64,000 nt of DNA from Allomesorhizobium camelthorni (GTDB lineage: Bacteria > Pseudomonadota > Alphaproteobacteria > Rhizobiales > Rhizobiaceae), in the NCBI RefSeq assembly GCF_011045125.1, contig NZ_JAAKZF010000008.1, positions 62,001 to 126,000 of the forward strand. Reading direction: 5' to 3'. The position numbers and the translations under genes were made by a program. This document shows, piece by piece, positions 24,111 through 33,230 of this stretch. Position 1 is the first letter of the stretch. Every line of letters starts with the position of its first letter. The notes beneath the pieces are model-generated. The model was given only the letters and a program-made list of their open reading frames with translations. It searched no databases and had not been told where the DNA came from.

Positions 24111-25228
24111 GATGTGCCTCCCTCGCTGTCAATACTCATCGGCTTGAAGACCAGGTCGTCGAAGCCGAAACCCTTCGGCCCCACGACCTCCAGCGCTTCG
24201 GGGTTGCGCAGGAGCGGATGGCAGGGGATAGCCAGCACCGCCACCCGCTGCCCGTAGCGCAGCATCTCGGTCGAGATCGCCTCGCCGCTGTCGGCATCGA
24301 GAATTACGATCAGGTCGGGCACGATCACCTCAACCTCGCCATTGCGCGAGAAGATCAGAAACTCGTTCTGGATGTGGACCGAAGCCTCGTCGTCCTCATA
24401 GGCCTCGAAGCCCTTGATGATCGCCTCGCCGCGCACGAAGCCGCCGGCCAGATGCCGCTTGAGATCGGTGATCTTGCCGCGGAAGACGACATTGCCGTCC
24501 TCGCTTTTGCAAATCGCTTCGATGGGATCGCGGTGTGCGCGGCGCGCTTCCAGCACCGCGTCGCCGAGCGAAATCGCCTTGGAATACGAATTCGGTATGG
24601 CGAAGCGCTTGATGAACTCGCCCGACATCGGCGCGCTGGCCAGCGTCGAGGCGCCGCCCTGCGCGACCACGCAGGCCCTGGCCATGCGCTCGTGCCAGAG
24701 CTCCGAGATCGCGTGGTCGAAGATCACCACATTGCCGTGTGGGTCGCACATCACGCTCGGCGTCGAGCGATGGCCGTAGATGGCGTAGCTCGTCATCTGC
24801 ATCTCGGGGAACGCGCGCCCCATGCCGTCGCAATCGACGACCGGCAGGCCGGCCATTGCCGCCGCGATCAGCGGTTCCATAGAGTTCTGGCCACCAATCT
24901 CCTCGCAGGCGATCGCGTCGACCTTGATGCCGAGGCGCTCCTCGAGAGCTCGCACGCAGCGCAGGCCTTCGCGGCCTTCCTTGATGCGCTCATGCGAGAC
25001 GAGCGGTGCGCCTATGCCGCCCATGGCTACAATGCGCGCGTCGTCAGGCAGGCTTTCGAGCGGGACGATCTCCATCACATGGCCCTCGCGCAGCGCCTGG
25101 CGCACCCTGAGCTTGCCGATGTAGGGGTTGCCGCCGCCGCCGGTGCCCAGGATGCCGGAACCGATTTCCAGCGCCTCGACCATTGGCTCGTCGAGACGCC
25201 ATCTGCCCTGCCCGCGTTCAAGCATCAT
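24107..25228 (-). CDS. DUF917 domain protein, second copy
   Basis: The 373-residue protein has the same hallmarks as its neighbour: ILGTGGGGNPYIGKL, EEIGGQNSMEPLIAAAM, DCDGMGRAFPEMQM and ILDADSGEAISTEMLRYG. The start at 25228 overlaps the end of the hydantoinase-like gene by eleven bases and follows GGAGAG, so translation is likely coupled. Longer readings run into that gene and are unlikely. DUF917 proteins are often encoded next to or fused with hydantoinase A-like N-terminal domains, as seen here. Substrate unknown. Confidence 0.85.
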   Translation of the reverse strand: MMLERGQGRWRLDEPMVEALEIGSGILGTGGGGNPYIGKLRVRQALREGHVMEIVPLESLPDDARIVAMGGIGAPLVSHERIKEGREGLRCVRALEERLGIKVDAIACEEIGGQNSMEPLIAAAMAGLPVVDCDGMGRAFPEMQMTSYAIYGHRSTPSVMCDPHGNVVIFDHAISELWHERMARACVVAQGGASTLASAPMSGEFIKRFAIPNSYSKAISLGDAVLEARRAHRDPIEAICKSEDGNVVFRGKITDLKRHLAGGFVRGEAIIKGFEAYEDDEASVHIQNEFLIFSRNGEVEVIVPDLIVILDADSGEAISTEMLRYGQRVAVLAIPCHPLLRNPEALEVVGPKGFGFDDLVFKPMSIDSEGGTS

Positions 25229-26774
25229 GGCCACCCATCTCTCCGACGACCTTGACGTGGATGCGCGTGGCGTTGCCGGGCAGATAGGCCAGCGGCACGT
25301 CCTCGCGCTCGATCGTCTCGATGGTCGCGGCATCCGCGCCAGAGCGGATCGCCTTCTCGCGCGCCTCGTCCTCGGCTTGCTTCAGGCAGATTTCGCGCGT
25401 CAGCCCCTTTTCGAGCGAGAAGATCCGGTCGACCTCGCCGCTGATCTGCGCGATGGCGGCGCCGACGGCGTTGGCAACGGCGAAGTTGTCGGGGCGGATG
25501 ACGTTCAGATCGCCGATCTGGTAGGGCATCAGGATCGAGCCACCGCCGACCGCGATCACCGGGATCGGGTCCGGCGACAGGCGCGTGCGCTCGACAGCGC
25601 GCTCCAGCATGCGCGTCATCTCCTCGCGCGCCGCGTTCAGAAGAGCGGGATCGAGATCCGCGACCCTGGATGCATCACCGACCGAAGCCTCGCCGCGCGC
25701 GACGGCAATGTCCGTCGCCGTCAACGTGTCGCCGCCAAACACATGCGCTTCCTGCGTGATGCGGTAGCCGACCGATTGCGGACCGACCGTCGTGGCGTCG
25801 CCCTTCTGGCGCACCAGCGAGCCGCCGCCCAGCCCGATCGAGAAGACGTCGGGCATGCGGAAATTGGTGCGCACACCGCCGATGTCGACCACGGTGGCCG
25901 CCTGGCGCGGAAAGCCGTGCTGCAGGGAGCCGATGTCGGTGGTCGTGCCGCCGATGTCGACCACGATGCCGTCGCGCACACCGGTCAGGAATGCCGCGCC
26001 GCGCATGGAGTTTGTCGGCCCCGACGCGAAGGTTAGCACGGGGAAATGCTTGACGATTTCCGCGCCCATGAGAGTGCCGTCATTCTGGGTGATAAAGAAC
26101 GGGCAGTTCAGTCCCGCCGACTTGAGCGCATTGGCAAAGGCGTCGACGGTGCGCGCGCTGAGCTTGAGCAGGCTCGCATTCATCACCGCAGCGCTTTCGC
26201 GCTCAAGCAGGCCGATGCGGCCGATCTCGCTCGACAGGACCACGGCCACGTCCGGGCACTTTTTTAGAAGGCGCGCGCGCGCCTCCTCTTCCATCTTCGC
26301 GTTAATGGGGCCGAACACCGAGGTGATCGCTGCAGCGCCGATGCGCTTGGCGTTGATGTCGTCGGCGATGCGGTCGATCTCGTCGAGGTCGAGCGAAGCG
26401 AGCTCGCGTCCGTCGAACTCATAGCCGCCGCGCACGAGATAGCCGTGACCGCCCACCGCATCACGCAAATCGTCCGGCCAGTCGACCATTGGCGGCAGGC
26501 AAGCCGTTGCCGGCAGACCAAGGCGGATCGCCGCCACCGGGTTCACATGGCGGCGCTCGATGACGGCATTGGTGAAATGCGTCGTGCCGATCATCACATG
26601 GGTGATCCTGGAGCGGTCGGCTCCGGCCTTGGAAATTGCCGCTTCCATCGCCTCGATAACACCGGAGGTAACGTCCTCCGTAGTGGATGCCTTGACGCCG
26701 GACAGCACGTTGCGGCCGTGCATGATCACCGCGTCGGTATTTGTGCCGCCGACATCGATCCCTAGACGATACAT
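25218..26774 (-). CDS. Short hydantoinase/oxoprolinase A-type protein
   Basis: The 518-residue protein belongs to the ASKHA-fold hydantoinase A/5-oxoprolinase family. It has RLGIDVGGTNTDAVI at the N-terminus, TTHFTNAVIER, ASGPTNSMRGAAFL, the phosphate-binding VVDIGGTTTDIG and the AVGGGSILMPYQI region. Full HyuA proteins have about 690 residues; this one lacks roughly 170 C-terminal residues. The stop codon is followed by the overlapping DUF917 gene, so this is a natural short form rather than a frameshift. It probably uses ATP to activate a cyclic amide, with the DUF917 pair as partner in place of HyuB. Confidence 0.83.
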   Translation of the reverse strand: MYRLGIDVGGTNTDAVIMHGRNVLSGVKASTTEDVTSGVIEAMEAAISKAGADRSRITHVMIGTTHFTNAVIERRHVNPVAAIRLGLPATACLPPMVDWPDDLRDAVGGHGYLVRGGYEFDGRELASLDLDEIDRIADDINAKRIGAAAITSVFGPINAKMEEEARARLLKKCPDVAVVLSSEIGRIGLLERESAAVMNASLLKLSARTVDAFANALKSAGLNCPFFITQNDGTLMGAEIVKHFPVLTFASGPTNSMRGAAFLTGVRDGIVVDIGGTTTDIGSLQHGFPRQAATVVDIGGVRTNFRMPDVFSIGLGGGSLVRQKGDATTVGPQSVGYRITQEAHVFGGDTLTATDIAVARGEASVGDASRVADLDPALLNAAREEMTRMLERAVERTRLSPDPIPVIAVGGGSILMPYQIGDLNVIRPDNFAVANAVGAAIAQISGEVDRIFSLEKGLTREICLKQAEDEAREKAIRSGADAATIETIEREDVPLAYLPGNATRIHVKVVGEMGGHDA

Positions 26775-26801
26775 TTTCTTCCTGCCTTTCTGGTCGGGTT
26801 C

Positions 26802-28481
26802 TCAGGCCGCCGTGTCGACGAGATAGCGCCTTCGCTCTTCGTCGCTCACGCGGGGTTTGCGTGTTTCCTCCTCGTCGCTGATCACCGGCACGGCGGCGAT
26901 CAGGGCGCGGGTATAGGGGTGTTGCGGATCCTCGAAGACCGCGCGCGGTTCGCCGGCCTCGACGATCTCGCCACGCAGCATGATGGCGATACGGCTGCAG
27001 AAATTGCGCATCAGCGACAGATCGTGCGAGATGAAGAGGTAGGTCAGACCCAACTCCTCGCGCAGCCTCGTCAGGAGTGCGATCACGTTCTTCTGCACCG
27101 ACACGTCGAGCGCCGATGTCGGCTCGTCGAGGACGATGATTTCCGGATCGGCCGCCAGTGCGCGGGCAATCGCTACGCGCTGCTTCTGGCCGCCGGAGAG
27201 CTCGTGCGGGTACTTGCCGACGTAATTTGCCGGCAGGTCCACCTGGCGCAGCAGTTCAACGATCCTGTCATCCAGCCCCTTGCCGCGCATGCCGGCGAAG
27301 GCGAGCGGCACACGCAGGGTCTGGCCAACCGTGCGCTTGGGGTTCAGGGAGGTGCCGGGATTCTGGTAGACGATCTGGATCTTGCGCCGGAAGGCGTCGC
27401 TGCCACGCTCGTCCTCGACCGGCTGGCCGTCGACCGTGACGACGCCTTCTGTTGCGCCGATCAGCCCCATGATCATGCGCGCGACGGTAGTCTTGCCCGA
27501 GCCGGATTCGCCGGCAAGCCCGAATACCTCACCGCGCCGCACGGACAGGGAGACGTCCGAGACCGCGACATGGCGCGTGCCTCGCCCGATCACCGGCCTC
27601 TGTTCGAAGATTTTTGTGACTCCGTGCATCTCGACGATCGGATCGGCGTCGGCGGGCTTCTGGTCCTCGACTTTCGCGCCGTAGAGTGGCGGGATCGCGT
27701 CGATGAGCTGGCGCGTATAGGCTTGCCGGGGCCGCGAGAATATGTCGCCGAGCGAGCCGTGCTCAACGATCTCACCGCGGCGCATCACATAGACGTCGTC
27801 GGCCATCTGGCGCACCACGCCGAGATTGTGGGTGATCATCAGGAGTGAAAGGCCATTGTCCGAAACAAGGCGGTTGATCAGCTTCATGATCTCGTCCTGC
27901 GTAGTCACGTCGAGCGCGGTGCCCGGCTCGTCAGCGATTAGGAGATCGGGTTGGTGCAGCAGCGACAGCGCGATCAGCACGCGCTGGCGCATGCCACCCG
28001 AAAGCTGCGACGGATAGGCTTCCATGATGCGGCGCGGATCGTCGAGCTGTACCTTGCGCAGCACGTCGAAGATGCGCTCGCCGCGCTCAGCGGCAGCGCT
28101 CTTCCGGCCGAGGCGCCGGTCGGCGTAGTACATCACATCGTCGAGATGGCGGCCGATCCTGAACACCGGATTGAAGGAGGACAGCGGGTCCTGCATGATG
28201 ACCGAGAAGGCCGTGCCCTTGAGGCCGTCGCGGCGCATGCGGGGCATTGCCAGAACGTCCTCGCCCCGGAACAGGATCTCGCCGCTCTCCACCTGGGCAT
28301 TGCGGGGCAGCGTGCCGAGAACGGCCTTGCTGGTCACTGACTTGCCGGAACCGGTCTCGCCAATCAGCGCGACGCGTCCGCCCTGCGGGATCGACAGAGC
28401 CACGTCCTTGAGAACGTGCAGCCGCCGGCCATAGGTATGAAAGGACACGTTGAGGCCGGTGATGTCGAGGAGATCGGCCAT
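26802..28481 (-). CDS. Dipeptide-type ABC transporter, fused double ATPase
   Basis: The 559-residue protein contains two complete ABC ATPase domains in one chain, corresponding to DppD and DppF. The first has Walker A GETGSGKS and signature LSGGMRQRV; the second has Walker A GESGSGKT, signature LSGGQKQRV and Walker B IIVLDEP. Both carry the C-terminal peptide-transporter extension (HPYTRALI, QAYTRQLI). It energises import through the two permeases encoded upstream. The ATG at 28481 starts two bases after the permease stop codon. Confidence 0.93.
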   Translation of the reverse strand: MADLLDITGLNVSFHTYGRRLHVLKDVALSIPQGGRVALIGETGSGKSVTSKAVLGTLPRNAQVESGEILFRGEDVLAMPRMRRDGLKGTAFSVIMQDPLSSFNPVFRIGRHLDDVMYYADRRLGRKSAAAERGERIFDVLRKVQLDDPRRIMEAYPSQLSGGMRQRVLIALSLLHQPDLLIADEPGTALDVTTQDEIMKLINRLVSDNGLSLLMITHNLGVVRQMADDVYVMRRGEIVEHGSLGDIFSRPRQAYTRQLIDAIPPLYGAKVEDQKPADADPIVEMHGVTKIFEQRPVIGRGTRHVAVSDVSLSVRRGEVFGLAGESGSGKTTVARMIMGLIGATEGVVTVDGQPVEDERGSDAFRRKIQIVYQNPGTSLNPKRTVGQTLRVPLAFAGMRGKGLDDRIVELLRQVDLPANYVGKYPHELSGGQKQRVAIARALAADPEIIVLDEPTSALDVSVQKNVIALLTRLREELGLTYLFISHDLSLMRNFCSRIAIMLRGEIVEAGEPRAVFEDPQHPYTRALIAAVPVISDEEETRKPRVSDEERRRYLVDTAA

Positions 28482-28483
28482 GT

Positions 28484-29359
28484 CTAGACCTCCACGTCGA
28501 ACATGTCGCGCAGGCCGTCGCCCAGAAGATTGAAGCCGAGCGTGGCGTAAAAGATGGCGAAGCCGGGCGCCAGCACGCCCCACCACATCTCCGGCAGGAA
28601 CTGACGACCGTCGGCGACCATCGAGCCGAGGTCGGGCGTCGGCGGCTTCACCCCCAGCCCGAGGAAGGACAGCGTCGCGCCGAACAGGATGACGAAGGCG
28701 GCGTCCAGCGTCGTCTTGACCGAAATGACCGAAATGCAGTTGGGCAGGATCTCGCGCGTCAGCACATGCCAGTGACTAGCGCCCGCGAGCCTTGCTGCCT
28801 CGACGAAATCTTCCGCCGCGATCGACTTCGACACGCGGTAGACCAGCCGCGCGTGCCAGGTCCACCACAGGAGCGTGATCGCAATCATCGCGTTGACGAG
28901 GTTCGGCTCGAGCACATTGCCCACCGCAAGCGCCATCACCAGCGGCGGGATCGCCAGCATGACATTGGTGAGGCCCGCGATCACGCGCTCGGTCCAGCCG
29001 CCGAAATAGCCGGCAGCAAGGCCAAGCGCCGCGCCCAGCGGCACCGCAACCGCGAGCACACCCACGACGAGCAGCAGCGAGATGCGGAAACCGTAGATGA
29101 TCCGAGTGAGAATATCGCGCCCAACCTTGTCGGTTCCCATCCAGTAGGCGAGGTCGGGAGCGCCGTGCCGGGCGCGGAAATTCACGGCGGCGCCGACATG
29201 TTCGGGATAGGGCGCGAGAAGCGGCGCGAACACGGCCACGAACACCACCGAAAGCACCATCAGCGCGCCGACGATCGCGGTCGGGTTTCGCGTGAAGCGG
29301 TACCAGGCCATGTAGCGCGGCGTCAGCGCCTCGGTTTCGTGGGTGACATCGACCGGCAT
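28484..29359 (-). CDS. ABC transporter permease, DppC type
   Basis: The 291-residue inner-membrane protein has the DppC features: an N-terminal cytoplasmic segment, a first helix (IVGALMVLSVVFVAVFAPLLAPYP), the GTDKVGRDILTRIIYGFRISL block and the EAARLAGASHWHVLTREILPN coupling loop that contacts the ATPase. Five or six membrane helices are predicted. The ATG at 29359 overlaps the TGA of the DppB-type gene by one base, which fixes the start. Confidence 0.92.
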   Translation of the reverse strand: MPVDVTHETEALTPRYMAWYRFTRNPTAIVGALMVLSVVFVAVFAPLLAPYPEHVGAAVNFRARHGAPDLAYWMGTDKVGRDILTRIIYGFRISLLLVVGVLAVAVPLGAALGLAAGYFGGWTERVIAGLTNVMLAIPPLVMALAVGNVLEPNLVNAMIAITLLWWTWHARLVYRVSKSIAAEDFVEAARLAGASHWHVLTREILPNCISVISVKTTLDAAFVILFGATLSFLGLGVKPPTPDLGSMVADGRQFLPEMWWGVLAPGFAIFYATLGFNLLGDGLRDMFDVEV

Positions 29360-30387
29360 CAGCGCGCCTCCTTGAGCCGCAGGCGCGGGTCGAGCATGAG
29401 CAGGATGATGTCGATCACGATGTTGGCGACGATGAAGAACAGGCCGGAGAGCAGCACCACGCCCATGACCGCGTTCAGGTCCTTCTGAAGGATCGCGGAA
29501 AGGCCGTACGAGGCGAAGCCGCCCCAAGAGAAGACAAGTTCGACCACGAAGGCGTTGCCGATCAGCGAGGCGAATTCGAGTCCCATGATGGTCAGCGGCG
29601 CGATCGAGGAAAGCTTGAGCAGATAGCGGAACACGATCACCCGGTCCGGCACGCCGAAGGATTGCAGCGTCAACACATGGTCGCGGCGCTGGTTCTCGAT
29701 CATCGCCGAACGGGTGATGCGCGTGATCTGGCCGATGCCCGACATGGCGAGAGCCAGCGCCGGGAAGAGGATGCGCTGGAAGGCATCGGCAAAAACGTCA
29801 AAGCGGCCATGAACGAGTGAATCGACGAGAAGCAGGCCGGTCGGTCCCGTCGGCGCGGAAAGCGTGTGGTCGATGCGGCCGATGATGGGCCAGTCGGCAA
29901 GGAAATAGGCCGCGAAGAGCTGGAGCAGGATCGCAAACAGAAAGCTCGGCATGGTTACGCCGACGATCGAGAACAAGCGTCCCGTATTGTCGATCCATGT
30001 GTTGCGGTAGCGTGCGGTGATCACGCCGAGCGGAATGGCGATCAGCGCCATCATAATAACGGTCACCAGGACGAGCTCGAGGGTTGCGGGAAGCAGCGCC
30101 GCGATTTCAGTGGTGACCGGGCGGCCAGAGATCAGCGAGCGGCCGAGGTCGCCCTGCAGCGCGTTCCAAACATAGGTCACGTACTGCTCCATCAGCGGCC
30201 GGTCGAGCCCCATAGACTGACGCATTGTATCGACCTGCTCCTGAGTGGCACTGGGGCCGAGGGCGATACGAGCGGGATCTCCCGGCACGACGCGGGCGAG
30301 AATGAAGATCATCAATGAAAGGACGAACAGCACGCCGACGAAGCCGGCGATACGCTTGGCAAACGTATAGAGATAGTTCTCCTGCAT
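29359..30387 (-). CDS. ABC transporter permease, DppB type
   Basis: The 342-residue protein has the N-terminal RIAGFVGVLFVLSLMIFILARVVPGDPA helix with the GDPA motif of DppB, followed by MRQSMGLDRPLMEQYV, GDLGRSLISGRPV and the EAA-like loop. It pairs with the DppC-type permease to form the channel. I take the ATG at 30387 because it starts at the membrane-proximal family N-terminus. It is the first gene of the operon that ends with the solute-binding protein, 130 bases after the LuxR-type gene. Confidence 0.9.
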   Translation of the reverse strand: MQENYLYTFAKRIAGFVGVLFVLSLMIFILARVVPGDPARIALGPSATQEQVDTMRQSMGLDRPLMEQYVTYVWNALQGDLGRSLISGRPVTTEIAALLPATLELVLVTVIMMALIAIPLGVITARYRNTWIDNTGRLFSIVGVTMPSFLFAILLQLFAAYFLADWPIIGRIDHTLSAPTGPTGLLLVDSLVHGRFDVFADAFQRILFPALALAMSGIGQITRITRSAMIENQRRDHVLTLQSFGVPDRVIVFRYLLKLSSIAPLTIMGLEFASLIGNAFVVELVFSWGGFASYGLSAILQKDLNAVMGVVLLSGLFFIVANIVIDIILLMLDPRLRLKEAR

Positions 30388-30517
30388 CCCGATACCGCGT
30401 CCCCGATGTGCCGCACCTCGATGGGCGCGATCTTTTGTCGGCATATCTTGGAAGCGTAAGGTTCCGCGCTTCAATGCGCGAGAAGTCTAGGTTATGGGAA
30501 TTCTGGTATAGGTTTTT

Positions 30518-32422
30518 TCACAACCAGCCGAGCGCGCGCGCGCTTGCCACCGCCTCGGCGCGTTTCCGGCATCCCATCTTTCGGTAGATGTTGGTCAGGT
30601 GAAACTTCACGGTGACCTCCGAAAGCCTGAACTGGCGCGCCACGAACTTGTTGGTCGCGCCTTCCGCCACGAGGCGCAGAACACGCAGTTCCTGTCTAGT
30701 GAGCGGCGTTCGTTCCGTCTCGCGGCGCTGCGTGAATGTGTGCAGCTTGCGCACCGTGGCGCGCCTGTCCGGCGAGGATAGCACGTGCGCGGCGATACGC
30801 TTGTCGTCCAGCAGGGCGTCGACAAGGCCGATATCGCCGAGCAGATGCGTGATAATGCCAATCCGCGCTATGTCCTCCAGCAGTTCTGAAAACAAATGGC
30901 GCGCGCGGGTAACGTCACGATGCGTGCGGGCCAGATAAGCCGCCCAGAGGCGCAACCGGCCGCGTTCGCGCTCGCCAATGTTTTCATTGCGCAGCAGCAT
31001 CTCGACCTGGTCGCGCAGGATCGGACGCCGCGGCTGGTGCTGGATCAGAAGGCGCAGCCACGCCATTGCCAGTTCGATCTCTATCGGGTCGACAAGGCGC
31101 GCCAGAGCCTCCTCGGCGCTCTCCACCCAGGTGAGATTGATGCGCGACTGCACGGTCATGAGCCGGTCGGACGCCGACTGCCAACGATTAGCGGTCTGCA
31201 GGATCTCGATTTCGCGCATGGTAATGGCGAGGTTGAAGCGCCGCGAACGCCATTCCTGCACGCGCCATTTGTCAAGAAAGCTGATGGCGGCGCCAAGCCC
31301 CACTTGGCGGCTCACCACCCGGCTGCAATAGACCAGGGCAAGCTCCACGACCGTCGGCCAGATTTCGCCATAGGCGAACTTGTCGAATTCCTCGGCGACG
31401 AAACGCACGAGATGTTCTGGCTCGCCGTTCTCGTAAGCGACCACGCCCTCGAGCAGGTTCAGCAAGCGCTGATCGGTCGGCGTGTCGAAGCGAACCCGGC
31501 CGAGCGCATCGCGCGCCTGCGAAACCCAGCGGTCGGCCTCGCCCAGCATGCCGCGCCGAAGCGAGAAGACGACCCGATGCAGCTCAATGTAGAAGACGAG
31601 CAGATGTGCCTCCGCCTCGCGATAGTGGTGGTGGGCACGCTTGGCGATCTCCTCCGCCTCGTTCAGCTCGCGCCTTTGCAGGCAGACTGCGAGCATGGAG
31701 TTGTAGAAACCGCCGCGATGCAGATGATCGTCGATCGGAAATTCGGCCAACATGTCGAACAGCAGCGTGCGCAGTTCGTTCGAGACCGTGTGGTCCTCGT
31801 AGATCGCCATCAGGAACCGGAACTGGCGTACCGCAAGCGAATAGCGCGCCCTGCCGCGTATCACGGTCTCGAGGCTTAGCATGTCGTCGCCGAAACGCCG
31901 GACGATCAGGAAACGCGCATGGGTGACGTTACCCGCCTTCAACGCATGCATGGCAAGCGCCAGGGTCAGCATTTCCTCGGCGTCCACGACCTCCTGCGGG
32001 AAGCGGTTCAGTATGTCGAGGCAAGCATCGTTGCCGTGATAGTGGATGAAATAGACGCCACCGTTCTCTCTGAAGAGAGAGATCGCGCGCTCGAAATCGC
32101 CGCGATCCTGCTTGGCACGAATCTCGACGACCGGGTCAGCCGCAGAGTTGTCCAAGGTTGTGGTCGCGCTATCGCGCGCCGCAGCGCGCAAGAGATTCGC
32201 GGCGTCCCGGGAAACGAGGTTGAGTTCGCCCGCCTGCCAGCGAACCGCGCTGGGAAGTCTGGAGGCCAGTCTTGCTGCCGCGGTGCATTCCCTGCGTGAC
32301 ACCGTCATTGCCGCTTCGCCGCCGCTTTCGACGGTTTCGCACAGGCGCCGAAGAAGCTGCCGCTCGCTGTTCGGGAGCAGTTCGATCAGATCAGCGATCA
32401 CGTTCGAAAAGACATGGCGCAT
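30518..32422 (-). CDS. LuxR-type regulator with long helical sensor region
   Basis: The 634-residue protein ends in a LuxR/GerE helix-turn-helix (about residues 573-634: LTRQELRVLRLVAEGATNKFVA and SEVTVKFHLTNIYRKMG). The rest is rich in alpha-helical, TPR-like sequence such as ELNEAEEIAKRAHHHYREAEAH, resembling the C-terminal two-thirds of MalT-type regulators. The N-terminal ATPase of MalT is missing, and I see no Walker motif. It lies upstream of, and on the same strand as, the ABC/DUF917 operon and is the likely regulator of it, though a ligand cannot be inferred. Confidence 0.82.
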   Translation of the reverse strand: MRHVFSNVIADLIELLPNSERQLLRRLCETVESGGEAAMTVSRRECTAAARLASRLPSAVRWQAGELNLVSRDAANLLRAAARDSATTTLDNSAADPVVEIRAKQDRGDFERAISLFRENGGVYFIHYHGNDACLDILNRFPQEVVDAEEMLTLALAMHALKAGNVTHARFLIVRRFGDDMLSLETVIRGRARYSLAVRQFRFLMAIYEDHTVSNELRTLLFDMLAEFPIDDHLHRGGFYNSMLAVCLQRRELNEAEEIAKRAHHHYREAEAHLLVFYIELHRVVFSLRRGMLGEADRWVSQARDALGRVRFDTPTDQRLLNLLEGVVAYENGEPEHLVRFVAEEFDKFAYGEIWPTVVELALVYCSRVVSRQVGLGAAISFLDKWRVQEWRSRRFNLAITMREIEILQTANRWQSASDRLMTVQSRINLTWVESAEEALARLVDPIEIELAMAWLRLLIQHQPRRPILRDQVEMLLRNENIGERERGRLRLWAAYLARTHRDVTRARHLFSELLEDIARIGIITHLLGDIGLVDALLDDKRIAAHVLSSPDRRATVRKLHTFTQRRETERTPLTRQELRVLRLVAEGATNKFVARQFRLSEVTVKFHLTNIYRKMGCRKRAEAVASARALGWL

Positions 32423-33230
32423 GGCCCAGGATATCTACACTATGCGCCGGTACAAAACCTGGATTCGCCGACATCAATCTGCGACGCCTCTACGCGAGTA
32501 CTCCGTCTGGTTAACGTCTCAACCCGACCCTTTTCAGGTTTCTCATTGCGCTCATCCTTCGGCAAATCTTAATCTCCAACGCCCGTCCTCGTGTTCTCTG
32601 TGATCGAAATCCTCAAAGACCAAATTCGCGCCGCCAACCCCACCACCAAATTTGACGCTCCCGCGCCCAGGCTACTGGAAGCGCATGATCGTGGGCGTGG
32701 TCGTGCTGATCGCCATTCTTGTAGACTTGCTACCGCGGCATTGCCCAAGACATTCAGAGTGCCGGAACGCTGCCGTCACCGACCGGGAGGTCACGGACTT
32801 GGCGACAGCGTGTGAATCCGCATGCCAAATTTTGAACCCCGATTGCAACTTGCGGGCGTCGGCTTCCAGGAAGCGGCAGAAGCTAATCTCAACGTCCGAG
32901 ATCGGGGCGCATTGCTGCCATTCGACTGCCACGGGCGAAGATTCGGAAGGGGTCATTCCTTCGCGCTCCGGAGCACTCCAGCCGCTCCCCTCCTCTCGTT
33001 CAAGGATTCGATGCGCCCATCGTCGAGGATCAGAGTGGACTCAGCGGATGACTGGGAGGTGGAGCTACCCGACTCCCAAATGCTTGTCGGACGGTGCAAG
33101 TAGATGATCGTCCGAATCATCATTGAAGTCTACAGACCTGGCAGATCGCCGCTCGCAAGTTTCCTGGCGCCCATGCTCCTTGTGCTTTGTCCCGAATCAG
33201 GTGGGTTGGTGAGGCTCCGGGCCGCACCCG
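32423..33230. other. 808-base stretch without an intact gene
   Basis: Only short, overlapping frames occur here. One fragment near 32652-32735 reads like the end of a sugar ABC permease. The rest is of lower G+C than the neighbouring operons in places and may be decayed or the scar of a rearrangement between the two hydantoinase clusters. Confidence 0.5.
32652..32735 (+). pseudogene. Possible 3' remnant of a ribose-type ABC permease
   Basis: The frame reads YWKRMIVGVVVLIAILVDLL and is followed by unrelated sequence. A Trp-Gln/Lys-Arg turn leading into a final helix that ends in LVD is characteristic of the C-terminus of RbsC/XylH-type sugar permeases. Nothing upstream continues the gene. This is a likely scar of a lost transporter; the short length leaves real doubt. 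Confidence 0.3.

Noticed and set aside
25218-26774. The short HyuA as a frameshifted or truncated pseudogene
   Set aside because: The stop codon overlaps the start of the next gene in a tightly coupled operon, and no continuation of the HyuA C-terminal domain is found in another frame downstream. A natural short form is more likely.
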